NCBI GenBank assembly: GCA_008704415.1
Contig: VXIS01000138.1
Span: forward strand, 1-64,000
DNA length: 64,000 nt
Source of the DNA: Sphaerosporella brunnea
Lineage: Eukaryota > Ascomycota > Pezizomycetes > Pezizales > Pyronemataceae
Direction: 5' to 3'
Notes under the pieces: model-generated
Database searches by the model: none
Seen by the model: only the letters and a program-made list of their open reading frames with translations
What the model was told of the DNA's origin: nothing
Translations under genes and position numbers: made by a program
Part shown: positions 10,989 through 22,123 of the stretch, piece after piece
Layout: each line of letters starts with the position of its first letter
Numbering within the stretch: position 1 is the stretch's first letter

Positions 10989-12163
10989 CGCTGCCGAAAC
11001 TTCCCCACACTGTTCCGTCCCTTGTCAGTCCGGTTGTGTTGGTGGGCAATCCCAAACTTTCGAGGATTCGCTCGCAGTTTTGTGGAACTCCTCCGCTGAC
11101 AATTTGTTACGAACAGAGCTTGGGGTTGGAACGATGATACTCATTGGACACGCCGATGTGTGGGGGGTACGGTGCCAGGTGAGGAAGTGGGTGCGGTGGG
11201 AACGTTGAGGCACGGCTAGGCAAACGGAAGATTCTTGCCTTCTCCGCAGCACTGTTGTTGCTCTCCCTGGCGTGCTAGACCTATGTTGCAGGCTGCGGAT
11301 GGCAGTATAGCGAAGGATTAGCTAAAGATGTCCATGTATATACAGACTGCAACAATGATCACGAAAGCAACGTCGTCAAGGTCGCTGACGACAACCGGCT
11401 TAATGGCAAGTGGGAAGTCTACGATGACAGCCGCGCACAAAGGCGGAACATATGTCAAAACTCGCACACCCGGCCTCGTCTGCGGCGCTGGTCATTCCGT
11501 CAGATTCAGCGGATGTGCCAGCGGCCAGCCAGCGAGCGAGTCTGCGATCTCGAGCCGGTGTATTGAGGGAGCAACGGGTGAGGACTGGAGATCCCCATGA
11601 GACCCCAGAACAGACCGGGGCGGCGCTTACGCAGGATTTCCCACCGAGAGGCCGACCAGAATGCGCTTCGTTGGCTAATAATGGAAACCACCGAGAACGG
11701 AGTACTACTGTACCTTACTCTGTCGGGATACAGCCGTTCGGCTATGACCATACAGAGGTCGACAGACGCAAGCACCATAAACACCCGTCATATCAAACAC
11801 CGGGAACACGAAAATCATTACAAGACACGCAAAGGAAAACATGCCGATCTGATCATTTTATGGTGGCCTCGATCTCGGGGCCTCTTGTTGGTTTTCTCGT
11901 CAACAGCAAACCATGTGCTTCCTAGCGTGCGTGCAGGCTCTGACAAGGACGGTGCTTCGTCTTCTGCACTGCCCGGTTACTCATCACTTTCCTCGTCATG
12001 CGCTGACTCTCCTGCGTGCACCTGTTTCCTGCACGCTCTCGCTTCTTAGTGTAGTTGCAAAGAAGCACTGCCGCAGTCAGTTGTGAGCTGTGCGCAGCTG
12101 TGTCATAGTGGATACGCATTGATCGTCGTCGGTTTGAAAGACCCCCATATTATACGCTGCGCG
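10989..12163. other. no recognisable gene
   Basis: Only short overlapping frames on both strands; no repeat or domain signature seen. Confidence 0.35.
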
Positions 12164-12639
12164 TTACTTCCTTGTCATGCTCAACTGCATCTGGACCGCT
12201 TGTTGTATTTGCTCAGGTGTGATGGTCTGGGAGGCCTGACAGACGCATCGGTACGGATGTCTACAAGAAGGAGTTCTGGCTGAGTGAATCCGGGACGGTT
12301 GGGCGGTCCGCATGAGCAACGTGTGTGTTGGGATAACCTTTGTAACTCGAACGTTTTCAAGCAGCGGCTTCCAACATGGGTCAACTTGGAAGTCGCACTC
12401 GTTTGAGGCTCGGCAGACGACAAAATTCTTCTTCGCACACCAAATCCTGCGACGGCAGCCTGGGGGGCGGGGATTCTCGACTTGAAGTCCTGAAAAGTGC
12501 CGAACCACTCACCTTGCTCCAACACGTTTCTTTGGACTGTCACGCTCAGAAGGTTCGAACCCGCTGCATCTGAGCCCACCGCATCCAGGTCGGCTGCGTC
12601 CCAGGCGGGGTTACCCAGCCATTGCTGCAGCCGAAGCAT
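12164..12639 (-). pseudogene. MULE/FAR1-like zinc-binding N-terminal domain, frameshifted
   Basis: From the ATG at 12639 the frame runs through EWFGTFQDFKSRI and ends a block at GFGVR. One base out of frame it continues as NFVVCRASNECDFQV, then VRVTKVIPTHT. The order (F..f..F, GFGVR, C-x5-C, basic strand, HT) matches the N-terminal DNA-binding domain of MULE/FAR1-type transposases. The C-terminus (TPEQIQQAVQMQLS) resembles the helix after it, then a stop. A good splice donor (GGTGAGT, 12512) with an acceptor 53 nt on would give a frame-consistent alternative, but it would remove the GFGVR block, so I prefer a frameshift. No catalytic domain follows. Confidence 0.45.
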
Positions 12640-14129
12640 ATTTACAGTGATCGCTGCGGGGGCATTTTATAGTGGGGTTGTAGGTCATCTTCTTAACCGA
12701 CACAATTTCAGCCCAGATGCTCGTGGTGTAGTTGGATGGACGCACGCCATATGAAACCATGAGCGCGGAAGGATGACGGTTCAATTCCCGGTGAAATCGG
12801 TAGGTTCATCGGTAGTTACCCGACTTCCGCGGGGTTACAAGCCTAGCAAGCTTGGGGATCAATCCCACAGCGTAGAGACTCCGTTACTTACCCGGATGGT
12901 CCTCGGGCGCTGGTTGATCTTTTGCTCTTCCAACACATTTAACTTTTGTTGCGCTTGTTATTGGTTGATGAGTCGCCCGACAATAAAAACACAAGATCTT
13001 TACCGTTACTGCGTCGCGAATATTAATGATCACAGCAGGTAACCGCACGATATGCACCCACAGCGATCACCAGGGTTGCAAGGACCCGAGCTCCTCTAAT
13101 TTACACTATCCTAACCACTACAAAAGCGGCCTCGCCCTGAAGATTACCACTGTGCATATAAAACGGTTGCTGTAGATGCGATTCTTGTCGGGGAGAGTTC
13201 ATTCATGGGCTGTTGTCGCGGTTGATGCACAGTGTCTTCTGTCGGCCAAGCGTCGAAACGCCGTCTGTGCAGCATGCCGCCTTGATTGCTCGATCGGCTA
13301 CGACCCTGTCTGCGGCCACCTTGACCCCGCGATGCGGCGATAGAGCGGAGGAGGTTTTACATTCAACTGGAGTTGACGTTCACGGAATGGATGATCGCTC
13401 ATGTTGTGATACCCTGGACAACTCAAAAATCCGGTGGTGGTCTCCTGCTCTTTTTGCAGGTTTCGGGGAGGTATGCTTGACGTATGCCGTAATAATTAAA
13501 GTGCTGTCGACACGAATTTATGACACTGCAGCCTGACTATGCCACGATCTACCTATCAGGGACTAAGTGACCATGTATATGCCAGTACATAGCACTTGAC
13601 ACCATCAATCTTTCTCGTTCAAAAAGCCGGATCAGCGTGTCGGGTCAAGAAACAACTGGCGGGACAGGAGGCCACCGAGAGCCTTTGGCGTTCAGCCATA
13701 AATTATCAACACCGGACGGGATCATGGGGTTGAGATGGTTCCTTTGGTCGAGCATCTAATCTGCGCTGCGGCGGGCCTCTTTCCTCGTCGGTGTCTTGAT
13801 TTCCGTCGTATATGTACCGATAGCCTGCATCCGAAAGGGCCAGAAATGGGTATTTCAAAGCGGGGCATGCTCCATCCACAATTGTCTGGCCTGTGTTTGC
13901 TGTCCCACCATATATGATCGCAATTTCAGTTTTGAGTTTACCACAAGCCGAAGCCAACACCGCGTAACCGAGCAAACCAAACAAGAAAGAAAAAAAAACA
14001 AAAAGGAAAAATGTAAACTGCGACTCAAACGCGGATCATATCCAGGTGAAATTCCAACTAACCCCGCTTTGTTGGGAAATTAGTTGAAAAGGGAAAATCT
14101 TTTACCATTAAGCTACAGACACTTTGTAT
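12640..14129. other. no recognisable gene; A-rich tract at its end
   Basis: No supported gene. A short A-rich stretch (about 13977-14012) precedes the MITE. The last eight bases (14122-14129, CTTTGTAT) are the left target duplication of that MITE. Confidence 0.4.
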
Positions 14130-14586
14130 CAGTGTTCTCAACAGCCAGCCCGCCCGGCCGGCCGCGTTGGGCGGATGTGGGCTGATGAAAAAGCACGGCT
14201 GGCTGTTTGGGCTGATCAAAAAGCCCGCGCGGCTGTTTGGGCTGCAGCCCACAATGACGACAAATACGACCACCGTGATGTAAACTACTGCTATGAAATG
14301 AAAAGTACATAAAGATGTTCGGCCGTGTGAAATGATGACTAGGAGGGAGATCAATAGATAGGAGTTTTGTATAACATCACAGATCCTGAGAATTCTATCG
14401 GCGCCGATTGAACCCCGCCACTTGCAGTGACCGGTCTTCACCGGAGATCACTCAATGCTCTGTCAGCTGGGCTGGCCCGAAAGCAGGCTGCGCCGTTTGG
14501 GCTGATGCAAAAAGCCCGCCGGGCTGGCTGCTTAAAGCAGCCGGCCCAGCCCGCCCGGCTGTTTGGGCTGGCTACTGAGAACACTG
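14130..14586. mobile_element. hAT-like MITE, CAGTGTTCTCA family, copy A (457 bp)
   Basis: Inverted ends CAGTGTTCTCA...TGAGAACACTG are flanked by a perfect 8-bp duplication, CTTTGTAT (14122-14129 and 14587-14594). CAGTG fits the hAT YARNG rule. The subterminal regions are GC-rich repeats of GCTGTTTGGGCTGATCAAAA, with fewer units than copy B at 53724-54208. The AT-richer centre is nearly the same in both copies. There is no coding capacity, so it depends on a transposase made elsewhere. Confidence 0.93.
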
Positions 14587-17150
14587 CTTTGTATAGTTAG
14601 TTTGGTTGATACACGCACTTCGCCTTACCAACAGAATGGCAGCTACTCAGTCGTGTCTACTTTCCACGATCGATAATTTCTTTCACGCGCCCTGCGTCGC
14701 GCATTTATTGAGACCACTGACTGCCACCTGCTAGGTTCCAGTTGCAGCCTCCGGTTTAGCTGTTGGCGTCCGGACACCATGGCGCTATAGTAACCTCCGC
14801 TGGTGGAGTTTGTAGAGTGCTTATTCCAACCGACAGCAGTCCGGCTAGGATTGCCCTGAGTCAATGTCCGGCTATTGTTTATGGCGCCATGTCATCTCTA
14901 AACAAAGCATTTATGGGCGTGTGTTTACCGCCGCTCTCAACCTCATAACTGGATGACAAGGACAAGGAGGACTGGGTCTAGCATGCACCACTGGCCATCC
15001 TTGGGAGTGAAGGATGGGGGAGTTGCCTCCCTGTTTGAACAACTACGCCCCATATTGCACCAACCCGCGGTAGGATGGGCGCTATTTTTGCTCAGAAATG
15101 ATTAATTACTTGCCACTAAGGGTTGTCAAAAACCTCGGTTTGACTCCCGTTTCCACGTCCGGTTGCCAGAAAGGCAAAACAGATGGGAGCCCGGAAAAAC
15201 AGCTGATTGGCCCCGTTTGCCCAACGTCGCAACGGCCATCCAGTGCTCGCGAACACCGTATCAACTGATCAATGAACGGACCCGTCCGCGTCGCCCGCAC
15301 ATCATGATTACTTGCGATCGGACGGCTGCGGCATCGCCGGGTCGTCAATAAGGGTCTACCAAACAGAGTGGCAACCGTTCAGGAACGAACAATCTACCGG
15401 ACGTGCCAACGGAGGTTATTGACAACCCTTACCGGGCAATCTCAACTCAGCAAATAATGACATATCGCTTGGCATTTCGGTCACCACTTATACTCAGTGT
15501 TGCACACGACAGGAGAATTCTCGCGAGTGCTCGGTTGTCTCGCCAACGTTCAGGTACACAAATTGCTATTGTACCAGGATAGTCTCTGCAATAGCATCGT
15601 TGTTATGTTCCTCGCCTATCTAGGTGCAGCAGCGCGCATGCCCCGTGCCCCCAGTTTACGAAGCAGACTGGAAGCTCTCCCGTGCCGGAGAGATTCTCGC
15701 CGGGTTTCTTCTGGTCTCGCGAGGCCGCCGTCATTCTCGGCCAGTCTCTCCATTCTCGCCATTCTCGAGCGGTCACGACAGTTTTCGACGTGGCTCGATC
15801 ATTGTCAGTCTCGTCTCGCGGTCTCGTGGGCATCACTGCTTATACTTCACCTGCTTTATTTCCTACGGTCCTGGAACCGATTTCTGACATTAACTCCTTG
15901 ATTGAAGTGATATTATGTTGGTGTAAATTCACTCGTGTGACTTATTCATATCGTTTTTTCTACTCTGTTCAGGCAGATCCTCGCTGCTTTCCATATTCGG
16001 CAAACCTTTGAAATGACACCCATCTTCCCGACTGCCACCCATGCACCAACCGCGTTTTGACAATCTTTACGAACTCGACACCAGTGTATTCGATGGCGCA
16101 CATGTGTGTGGCCATGAATGTCCACAAAACCCGTCCTGGGTCAGCACCACTTCAAGATTCTGCTGCAGCTCAGCACCGCATCGTCTCAGACTGAATGCCG
16201 ACACCTCTGCGACACACCTACACCACCTCCTGACAGGTGGCCTCGGTGTCAACACTCTGCACCACATTCGGGGGGTGGTCGGATATGGCGTGGTTGAGTA
16301 TCCGGCTGTTTCCTGTGTTGGGGAGGGCTGTGGCGAAGCTAAGTCTCAGGCGAAGACTCGGAGGGTCAATCAGCAGGCGAGACGGACCGGGGGCGTGGTG
16401 GGAGGCAGAATGTGTGTGACGGAGACACGGCGGGAACAGTTGCTGGACCTGGCAGTACTAGAACATTGCCGGCGATTGCAGTCAATAAGATTTAGCGAGC
16501 GCACGGATGGCTGGATGGTGAAGACGGATGGCGTTTAAAAGGTTCCCCATTCTACATAGTTTTGCATCGCTTCGCGCATATTGGGGGATATCATCGTCAT
16601 CGTTGGCTACCCCGCCAGTTCAGCACCTACCTATCAGAATGCGAGCATTCTTGGTCCCACTCTACCTCAACGCATTTTGGACGATTCCGCACCGCCCTTT
16701 GGAGCGTCTGGTTAGAAGTGTGAGCCTTTACACACCCCCGTTCGCCTGTTACATCAGACTGACCTTGTCTTGGAAAACCGGCTTTTTCCGTAGAGAGGAG
16801 GCGGTGCATTCTTTAAAAACTGTCACCGGGAAGTTGTGTCAGAGCGTCAACGATCGCTACAGGACCCTCTGGACCGCACTCAGATCGTCACGGCGAACAG
16901 ACTGGCCAGTGGAAGATGATGACAATTCGAAGAAAGAATGAACACAAGTCGCGGTGTAATTTAAATGTTATTCATCTCAACACCGTACGCCATACAACCA
17001 TGAAAAACCCACACCGCCAAACCAGTCGAGCTATATTGATTGCGCTGCCCGCCCCAAGCTTGCCATTCGCTATTTTCACTATCGTCACTACTCGAGACAT
17101 CCACATCACTGGACGACACCGGCGACGATAGCACCACGGCGACCTCAAAT
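14587..17150. other. no recognisable gene
   Basis: Several frames of 100-165 codons exist (for example 16041-16538 on +) but they overlap frames on the other strand, follow GC content and show no domain. I cannot support a gene here. Confidence 0.35.
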
Positions 17151-17153
17151 GAG

Positions 17154-18332
17154 TCACTGCGCAAGATATCTATGGTTTACCGTGACCACAGCCTGCACCA
17201 TGGAGTGCCATCCGGCGAAGGACACAAAGGCTCCGGCAAGCATCTGTTGTCCTGGCAGATGCGGATGGTTGATGTCCTGCCACCTAATCGAGAAACCATC
17301 GACCGACTGGTACGGCCAAATGGGGGTGGTCGGGACGTGCGTTGTGAGCCTGCGGCCCAGGGCACCATCGGGCAGTGTGATTAGCCCGGAAGAGAAGACG
17401 CTAATCGTGGCGAGAACGTACTTTCCCGCACGCTGGAGAATGACATCGTCCTCGGGGTCGCGAAGGAGGTCGGGCTCCTTGCGCAGCCGGCGCGCGATGT
17501 TGCGTTCGGCCTGTTCTTTCAGAGAGACCTTGGACCTCCGTTCTCCCGCGCTCTGCAAACGGCGTATCTCCGATTTAACCATCGCCATTCGCCGACTGTG
17601 TTGCTTAGGCTGCACAATGTCGCGGTTGAACCGAACGCTCGTGAGCAGGTTGAGACAGACGCCGTATCGAATTTTTCCCAGGCTGCCTAGCAGGTATTTC
17701 CGCATTTTATCTTGCACGTGAGCGGTGGACTCGCAGTCGCCTACCTCAAGCGCCAACCACGGTACCTCATCATTGCCGACATGATTGCCAAAAATCAAAG
17801 ACCCATCGGGCATGCACTTGAAGTGGTCGCCTCCATAATCGCACGATACGCTGGCGCTGTGTCGGGATCTAATGACGGTGCGTGGCCAGGGGGCGGGGAG
17901 AAATGACGGCGACCGTACGGCGACCAGTATGTCGTTGACGAAAACGTTGGCAAGGATCTCGTGGGTTTCATTTGGGGCTGGCATGACAGCAAGCACGTAG
18001 TCGGTCGAGGTGCTTACTGTGCAGCCCAAAGTTTTGGCCAGACGCGATCGAGAGGCAAACAACTGCCAACGAGCGCGGACCTTGCGCCACAGGTAGGTGG
18101 CTGCGCGGTCGAATTGTTGGACGCTGGTGACGGGAATAGCAACAGTCTCGACGCGGCGTCGGAGGGTGCTGTCGACCAGTTCTCGAAGGCGCGCGTTGTG
18201 AATGGACGTCGGACAACAGACGGGGGTAGGCAATGCGACCGGCGGTGTTGGAGGTTGCTCAGGAGTAGGCACCGACAGGATCTTCACTTGGCGGCAGGTG
18301 TCTCGTGTTCTTTGGGGGTCTGATCGGTACAA
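17154..18332 (-). CDS. hypothetical protein with predicted PD-(D/E)XK nuclease-like core
   Basis: A long open frame ends at 17154 and encodes up to 392 residues from a TTG at 18332. It is open further upstream to a stop near 18425 without any ATG; the first internal Met is at about residue 117. A 5' exon or a decayed start is therefore likely. The core around residues 171-230 reads MPDGSLIF, then VPWLALEVGDCES, then a helix and KIRYGVCLNL. This is the layout of a PD-(D/E)XK fold: P175-D176 and E196 in an ExG strand, with the ..EVG.sE. motif common in uncharacterised fungal members. The usual Lys after E is Gly, so activity is uncertain. A Lys/Arg/Glu-rich helix follows (about 255-290). Nuclease function is inference. 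Confidence 0.6.
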   Translation of the reverse strand: MYRSDPQRTRDTCRQVKILSVPTPEQPPTPPVALPTPVCCPTSIHNARLRELVDSTLRRRVETVAIPVTSVQQFDRAATYLWRKVRARWQLFASRSRLAKTLGCTVSTSTDYVLAVMPAPNETHEILANVFVNDILVAVRSPSFLPAPWPRTVIRSRHSASVSCDYGGDHFKCMPDGSLIFGNHVGNDEVPWLALEVGDCESTAHVQDKMRKYLLGSLGKIRYGVCLNLLTSVRFNRDIVQPKQHSRRMAMVKSEIRRLQSAGERRSKVSLKEQAERNIARRLRKEPDLLRDPEDDVILQRAGKYVLATISVFSSGLITLPDGALGRRLTTHVPTTPIWPYQSVDGFSIRWQDINHPHLPGQQMLAGAFVSFAGWHSMVQAVVTVNHRYLAQ

Positions 18333-19261
18333 GGCGAGGGATGAGGGTGTACGCGGTGTAGAGATTTGGATAGTTCGAAGCGGTGGGAGAGGTGAGTGAC
18401 GGGGAGACGTCTAGGGCTAGCTATTCAACTATACGTGTAGACCGGGTAAATTAGATTGGGGTACTAATCTGGCTTAATCAAACCACAGCTGGCGCATTCA
18501 GTGACGAACAAAAATGCAAGAGTGTGTGGCGTGACTGATAGAAATGCACGGGTTCAATCACTTTCGCATTCGCGCTGTTTAATACATGTCGCCGCATGGT
18601 AATATCTACCAATTATTGGCACTGGTTGAGTAATAAGCAGATCGAGCACAAGCACGGCCTACCAGGGCTTCAGGTTATCGATTCATTTCTCTTCCCTCCT
18701 CAATCCAAACCCATCGCTAGCACAGACCGGCTCAGCCATCTTTCAGAGGTTAGGTTATCTGTTCCCGCGCGCTCAGCCCCAACCTGTCAATCCCGAATTC
18801 GTTTCCTCAAAAGGGAGCGTGTTCAGTGTATGTCTGTGCCTCAAGTTGCGACCAGTTTTCCATACGACTGCGTCTCATTGACCAGCACCTCACACCTTCG
18901 CGGAAGGGCGTTGCCCGGTGGGCCCCCTAGTAACTCTCACAGTCGGAAGCCAGGTGCGCGTCAGTGACATGATGTAAAGATTACACGCAACGAAAGGCAG
19001 CAATACCCCCTTAAGCGCAGGTCTGGCTTTGAACCCCCCCGCTCTGTATTCTGGAGTTCGCGCACTAATTGGCGCGCTTTCTGGGGATTCCTATACCTAT
19101 CGAAACTATCAAGATCAGGATAGCACGAAGGAAATCAGCGCCCTTTGAACCCCTATAACGTATAGTGGTTGGTAATTTAGGTGGGCCAAACGCCCCGCAT
19201 ATCTCGCCACGGTCAACGCAGCCGCAGCCATCCCCTCGTTTGATAATGGGGCCGTGGGCTC
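18333..19261. other. upstream flank of the PD-(D/E)XK gene; no gene seen
   Basis: This should contain the promoter, and perhaps a first exon, of the minus-strand gene ending at 17154. I see no convincing ATG exon. The rest has no recognisable content. Confidence 0.35.
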
Positions 19262-20105
19262 CAGTGTTGCTCACAGTCCAGTCCGACCAGTCCTGAGCGC
19301 GGCCCGGATCTGGACTACATCATGCAGTCCAGTACGACAGGGTGCCCTGGACCAATCAGTCCTTGGAGGGGTAAGGACTGGACGGCCTGCAGGCGATCCA
19401 GTCGACTGGATACTTCTCGCGGAGTAATGTATTACATAAGGATTTTATATACAAAAGCGCGTCCTCAAAACCCATAAACCAAACCTTGTCCTCCGCACGC
19501 TCCAAAAGTCCTTTATGCCTCGCTTCCAAGAGTAGGTGTAAACATGCTACTTGGAAGCTAAGATAACTGGGAGGAAACCTCGCTTTGGATGTCGGGGTAA
19601 TTCTGCGAGCTCTGGCATATCTCGTCGCTGTGGGACTGCTGCGAGCCGGAGGACATCACAATGACGGAAGCGGCTGTCATCGCAAGAGAATTAGAGTTTG
19701 TACTCAGGGTCCAATCTTGCATGTTGTGAGTGATTTACCGTTAGAGTTTTTATCCAGGGTCTTGGGGCCCGGTCGCGAGTGAGACGTGTGTTGACAACAT
19801 TCGGAGGTGGTTGTTTAGTGGTGAGTTGAGGATGTTCGACGGTGGTTGTTTTGCAACAGCGGAAGATGGCGAAGATAGATGATGTTTTTTCTCCGGTGCA
19901 TGTTCGCCCCCCTTGACGCGCACTGCTCGCACATTCCGACTCACGGCATATTACATAAGTCTGGACTGCAGACCGACCCAGTCCACGGAGATTTGGACCA
20001 GGCCGTCCGGTCCGCTGGAAAGCCCGGACTGGGTCATCGCAGTCCACCAAAAAGAGTGGACTGGACTTGACTTTGGCAGGCCGCCCCGGCCCGTGAGGAA
20101 CACTG
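19262..20105. mobile_element. putative MITE, CAGTGTTSCTCAC ends (844 bp)
   Basis: The left end CAGTGTTGCTCAC is mirrored by GTGAGGAACACTG at 20093-20105 (12 of 13 bases). The first seven bases equal those of the 14130 MITE. Both subterminal regions are full of GGACTG/CAGTCC motifs in both orientations (19275-19405 and 19962-20070), the usual MITE pattern. The flanking 8-mers do not match, so the insertion is old or the ends are slightly misplaced. It abuts the 3' end of the broken minus-strand gene at 20106-20757. Confidence 0.5.
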
Positions 20106-20757
20106 GTTCAGGCTCGCATCCATGCTGTCGATTTTCCGCTTCGGCCACGTCATGGCCTTCACGGAGCCGGTATCTGTCGGATTGGTGTTTTGCTTGATGA
20201 TCTGTCCCAGAACCTGCGGCTTGACGGCCTGCCCGACGTTGCCCACCTGGTCGCTAGAGCGTCCAGGGTCCCTTCCATTCTGTCGATTTTGTCGGCGGAG
20301 GCGGTCATCTTTGGACACGGCGGCGTCGGTGTTGGTGGTGGGAGTAGAACCACCGGCAGTCGTCCAAGTCCGAGTGGGATGAGAAATGGTGGTGGTGGAA
20401 TTTGCAGGCGGAGACCAGCAGCAACCCCACCAGGTCCACCGGGAGGGAGGATCCACTGAACAGTGACGTCGAGTGGCTGGGGGATGGCCCAGGCAGTAGC
20501 AAGCGCACGGTACCAGGCAGTGTCAGGGTTCTGGGCGGCATGTCGCAGCAATCCGTCGGCAAACCTGTACAACACTGTCTGTGGGCGCTCCGTCGCCTCT
20601 CCCAAGAACCGCCTCCACCAACCAGGAATGCTGTGCCAGCCATTTGTCTCGCGCGTGCTGGAGGAGTAGGATATGCAGGGTGTGGCCGGGCGACTTCTCC
20701 AACCCCTGCGGCTTCGTATATGCCCTTGAGGGAGAGGTTTTTCTTTTTCGGTGCCAT
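20106..20757 (-). pseudogene. lineage-specific gene, copy 2 (frameshifted)
   Basis: From the ATG at 20757 the protein begins MAPKKKNLSLKGIYEAAGVG. Frameshifts then move the homologous reading to a second and third frame: RD...WHSIPGWWRRFLGEATER, then LYRFADGLLRHAAQNPDTAW and LATAWAIPQPLDV. A Pro-rich linker and a short helix (KMTASADKIDRMEGTLDAL) follow, disrupted again near the MITE. The same N-terminal block occurs upstream at 20830-20988, so this is a tandem partial duplication including the CA-rich leader. No family is recognised. Broken frames suggest a pseudogene, although unrecognised introns cannot be excluded. Confidence 0.5.
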
Positions 20758-20829
20758 CCGTAATATGTCGATGGTCGCGATGTGTATGGTGAAGGTGAAG
20801 ACGCAAGGTGAGGGAGTGCACTCGGCGGC

Positions 20830-20988
20830 CTCTCCCAACACCGGCCGCCACCAACCCGGAATGGTGTGCCACTCGTTGTCGCGGACGTGCGTCGGTAATA
20901 GCACCTGTAACTTGTAGGCGGCCGATTTCTGGATCCCCGCGGCCGAGTAAATGCCCCTCAATGAGAGCTTCTGCTACTGAGGTGCCAT
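20830..20988 (-). pseudogene. lineage-specific gene, copy 1 (N-terminal fragment with stop)
   Basis: From the ATG at 20988 the reading is MAPQ, then TAG at codon 5, then a frame with KLSLRGIYSAAG, YKLQVLLP and RDNEWHTIPGWWRPVLGEA. It pairs with copy 2 (KGIYEAAG, WHSIPGWWRRFLGEA). Both copies have a CA-rich leader with CTTCACCT or CTTTCACCT upstream of the ATG. The fragment stops where the leader of copy 2 starts. It is a decayed tandem duplicate of unknown function. Confidence 0.5.
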
Positions 20989-22123
20989 TTTTTTTGTTTG
21001 TGATCTGTCGATGTCTGTGAAGTGTCGAGGGTTTGCGAGGTGTCGAGGGTGTGATGCAGGTGAAAGCTGCGGGAAAAGTACGGTTCGCACTCAGGGCTAC
21101 AGGGCATACACCACTTCGCCCCTGCATTCGAGGCGTTTCGCGGCGATTCAGGGCATTCCACCCGTGAATACCTACTTTCTCACACCACCCACAGTCGCGT
21201 GCCAATCGATGTCAGAACATACAGTAGAGTGAGAGCAACCACGCGGTTTGAACCGTCGCGAACTCTCAACAGCCTGCTGGTATCGCTTCGGAGTCTCATG
21301 CGAGGCCTGGAAACAGCATAGCCATCCCACCCCACTTCCCGCCGCCGCTATTGCGTGGCCTTGTCCTCCTCACAAGCGTTGAGTTTATTTCATGATCGTA
21401 GGTAGAGACCACGAAGTCCAGTGATATCAAAATGCCCGACAAGGTGTATCGTCCACGCCAGCCAGCAGAATCGATTACCGCACTCTCACCGCTGCCCTCA
21501 ACGGCCGGTCAGGTCAGCAGATCAAGTCGCTATCCCACGCGTCGACCGCGCGAAGCAGGCGTCGCATGTCCTTCCGCGTGCTTGAAGATATCTTTTCGTC
21601 GACATGTAGGTCTGGATTGGTTTTTGGGTAGTGGTAACGCGCCGGGCTCATAACCTGTTGAAAATAGTCTAGGCCACCCTGCGTGTTGTATCTCTCCCAT
21701 TCCACTGGCTACACATGAGCTGCGGTTGTTGGAGGAGGTAAGTGCCCGTGAAGTTCGGATATTGATATCTAGTGATTCCGCAAGGTCAGGCGTTAATGTG
21801 TCGCGTCGTCCGGCGTGAGGTGACTACCATAGTCGCGACTCGCGAGTGATGTGGATGTATTTTACCATGCCGTTGACGCATATATCTACGCAACCCCCTG
21901 CACCATGAAATACTCGATCCGCGCTGTTAACAAATCCTCACCTGTGGAGAGGCGAGTAGTGAAGACGTGCACTGTCTGCTCTTTGCAGCCGCATATACGT
22001 AGCCCTAGATCTTTCAAGTGATCTCCCCATCACGACAACTACTACTACCACAACTACCACTGCTGCTACAACCACGACGTACCACTACAGCGGCCAACGC
22101 GGATCTCAAAACACCCTGCGCTG
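20989..22123. other. intergenic region with a candidate copia LTR/primer-site boundary
   Basis: The right half leads into the gene at 22124; its leader (22020-22110) is rich in ACC/ACT triplets, as in many fungal 5' UTRs. At 21644-21655 GGGCTCATAACC is followed by TGTTGA, the same half-tRNA-Met primer site and LTR edge as at 6132 and 56608 (copia element on the minus strand). No LTR outer end and no Gag could be read nearby, so this is a scrap. Confidence 0.4.

Noticed and set aside
12540..12565. GGTTCGAACCC as a tRNA T-loop
   Set aside because: No acceptor, D or anticodon arms at proper distance on either strand. The palindrome lies inside the MULE-like reading frame.
12506..12566. 53-nt intron in the MULE-like relic (GTGAGT...CCCAG)
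   Set aside because: Frame-compatible, but it would delete the conserved GFGVR block; a single frameshift explains the reading better.
16041..16538. 165-codon plus-strand frame as a gene
   Set aside because: Low-complexity Cys/Gly/His-rich translation, an open opposite strand and no start or splice context.
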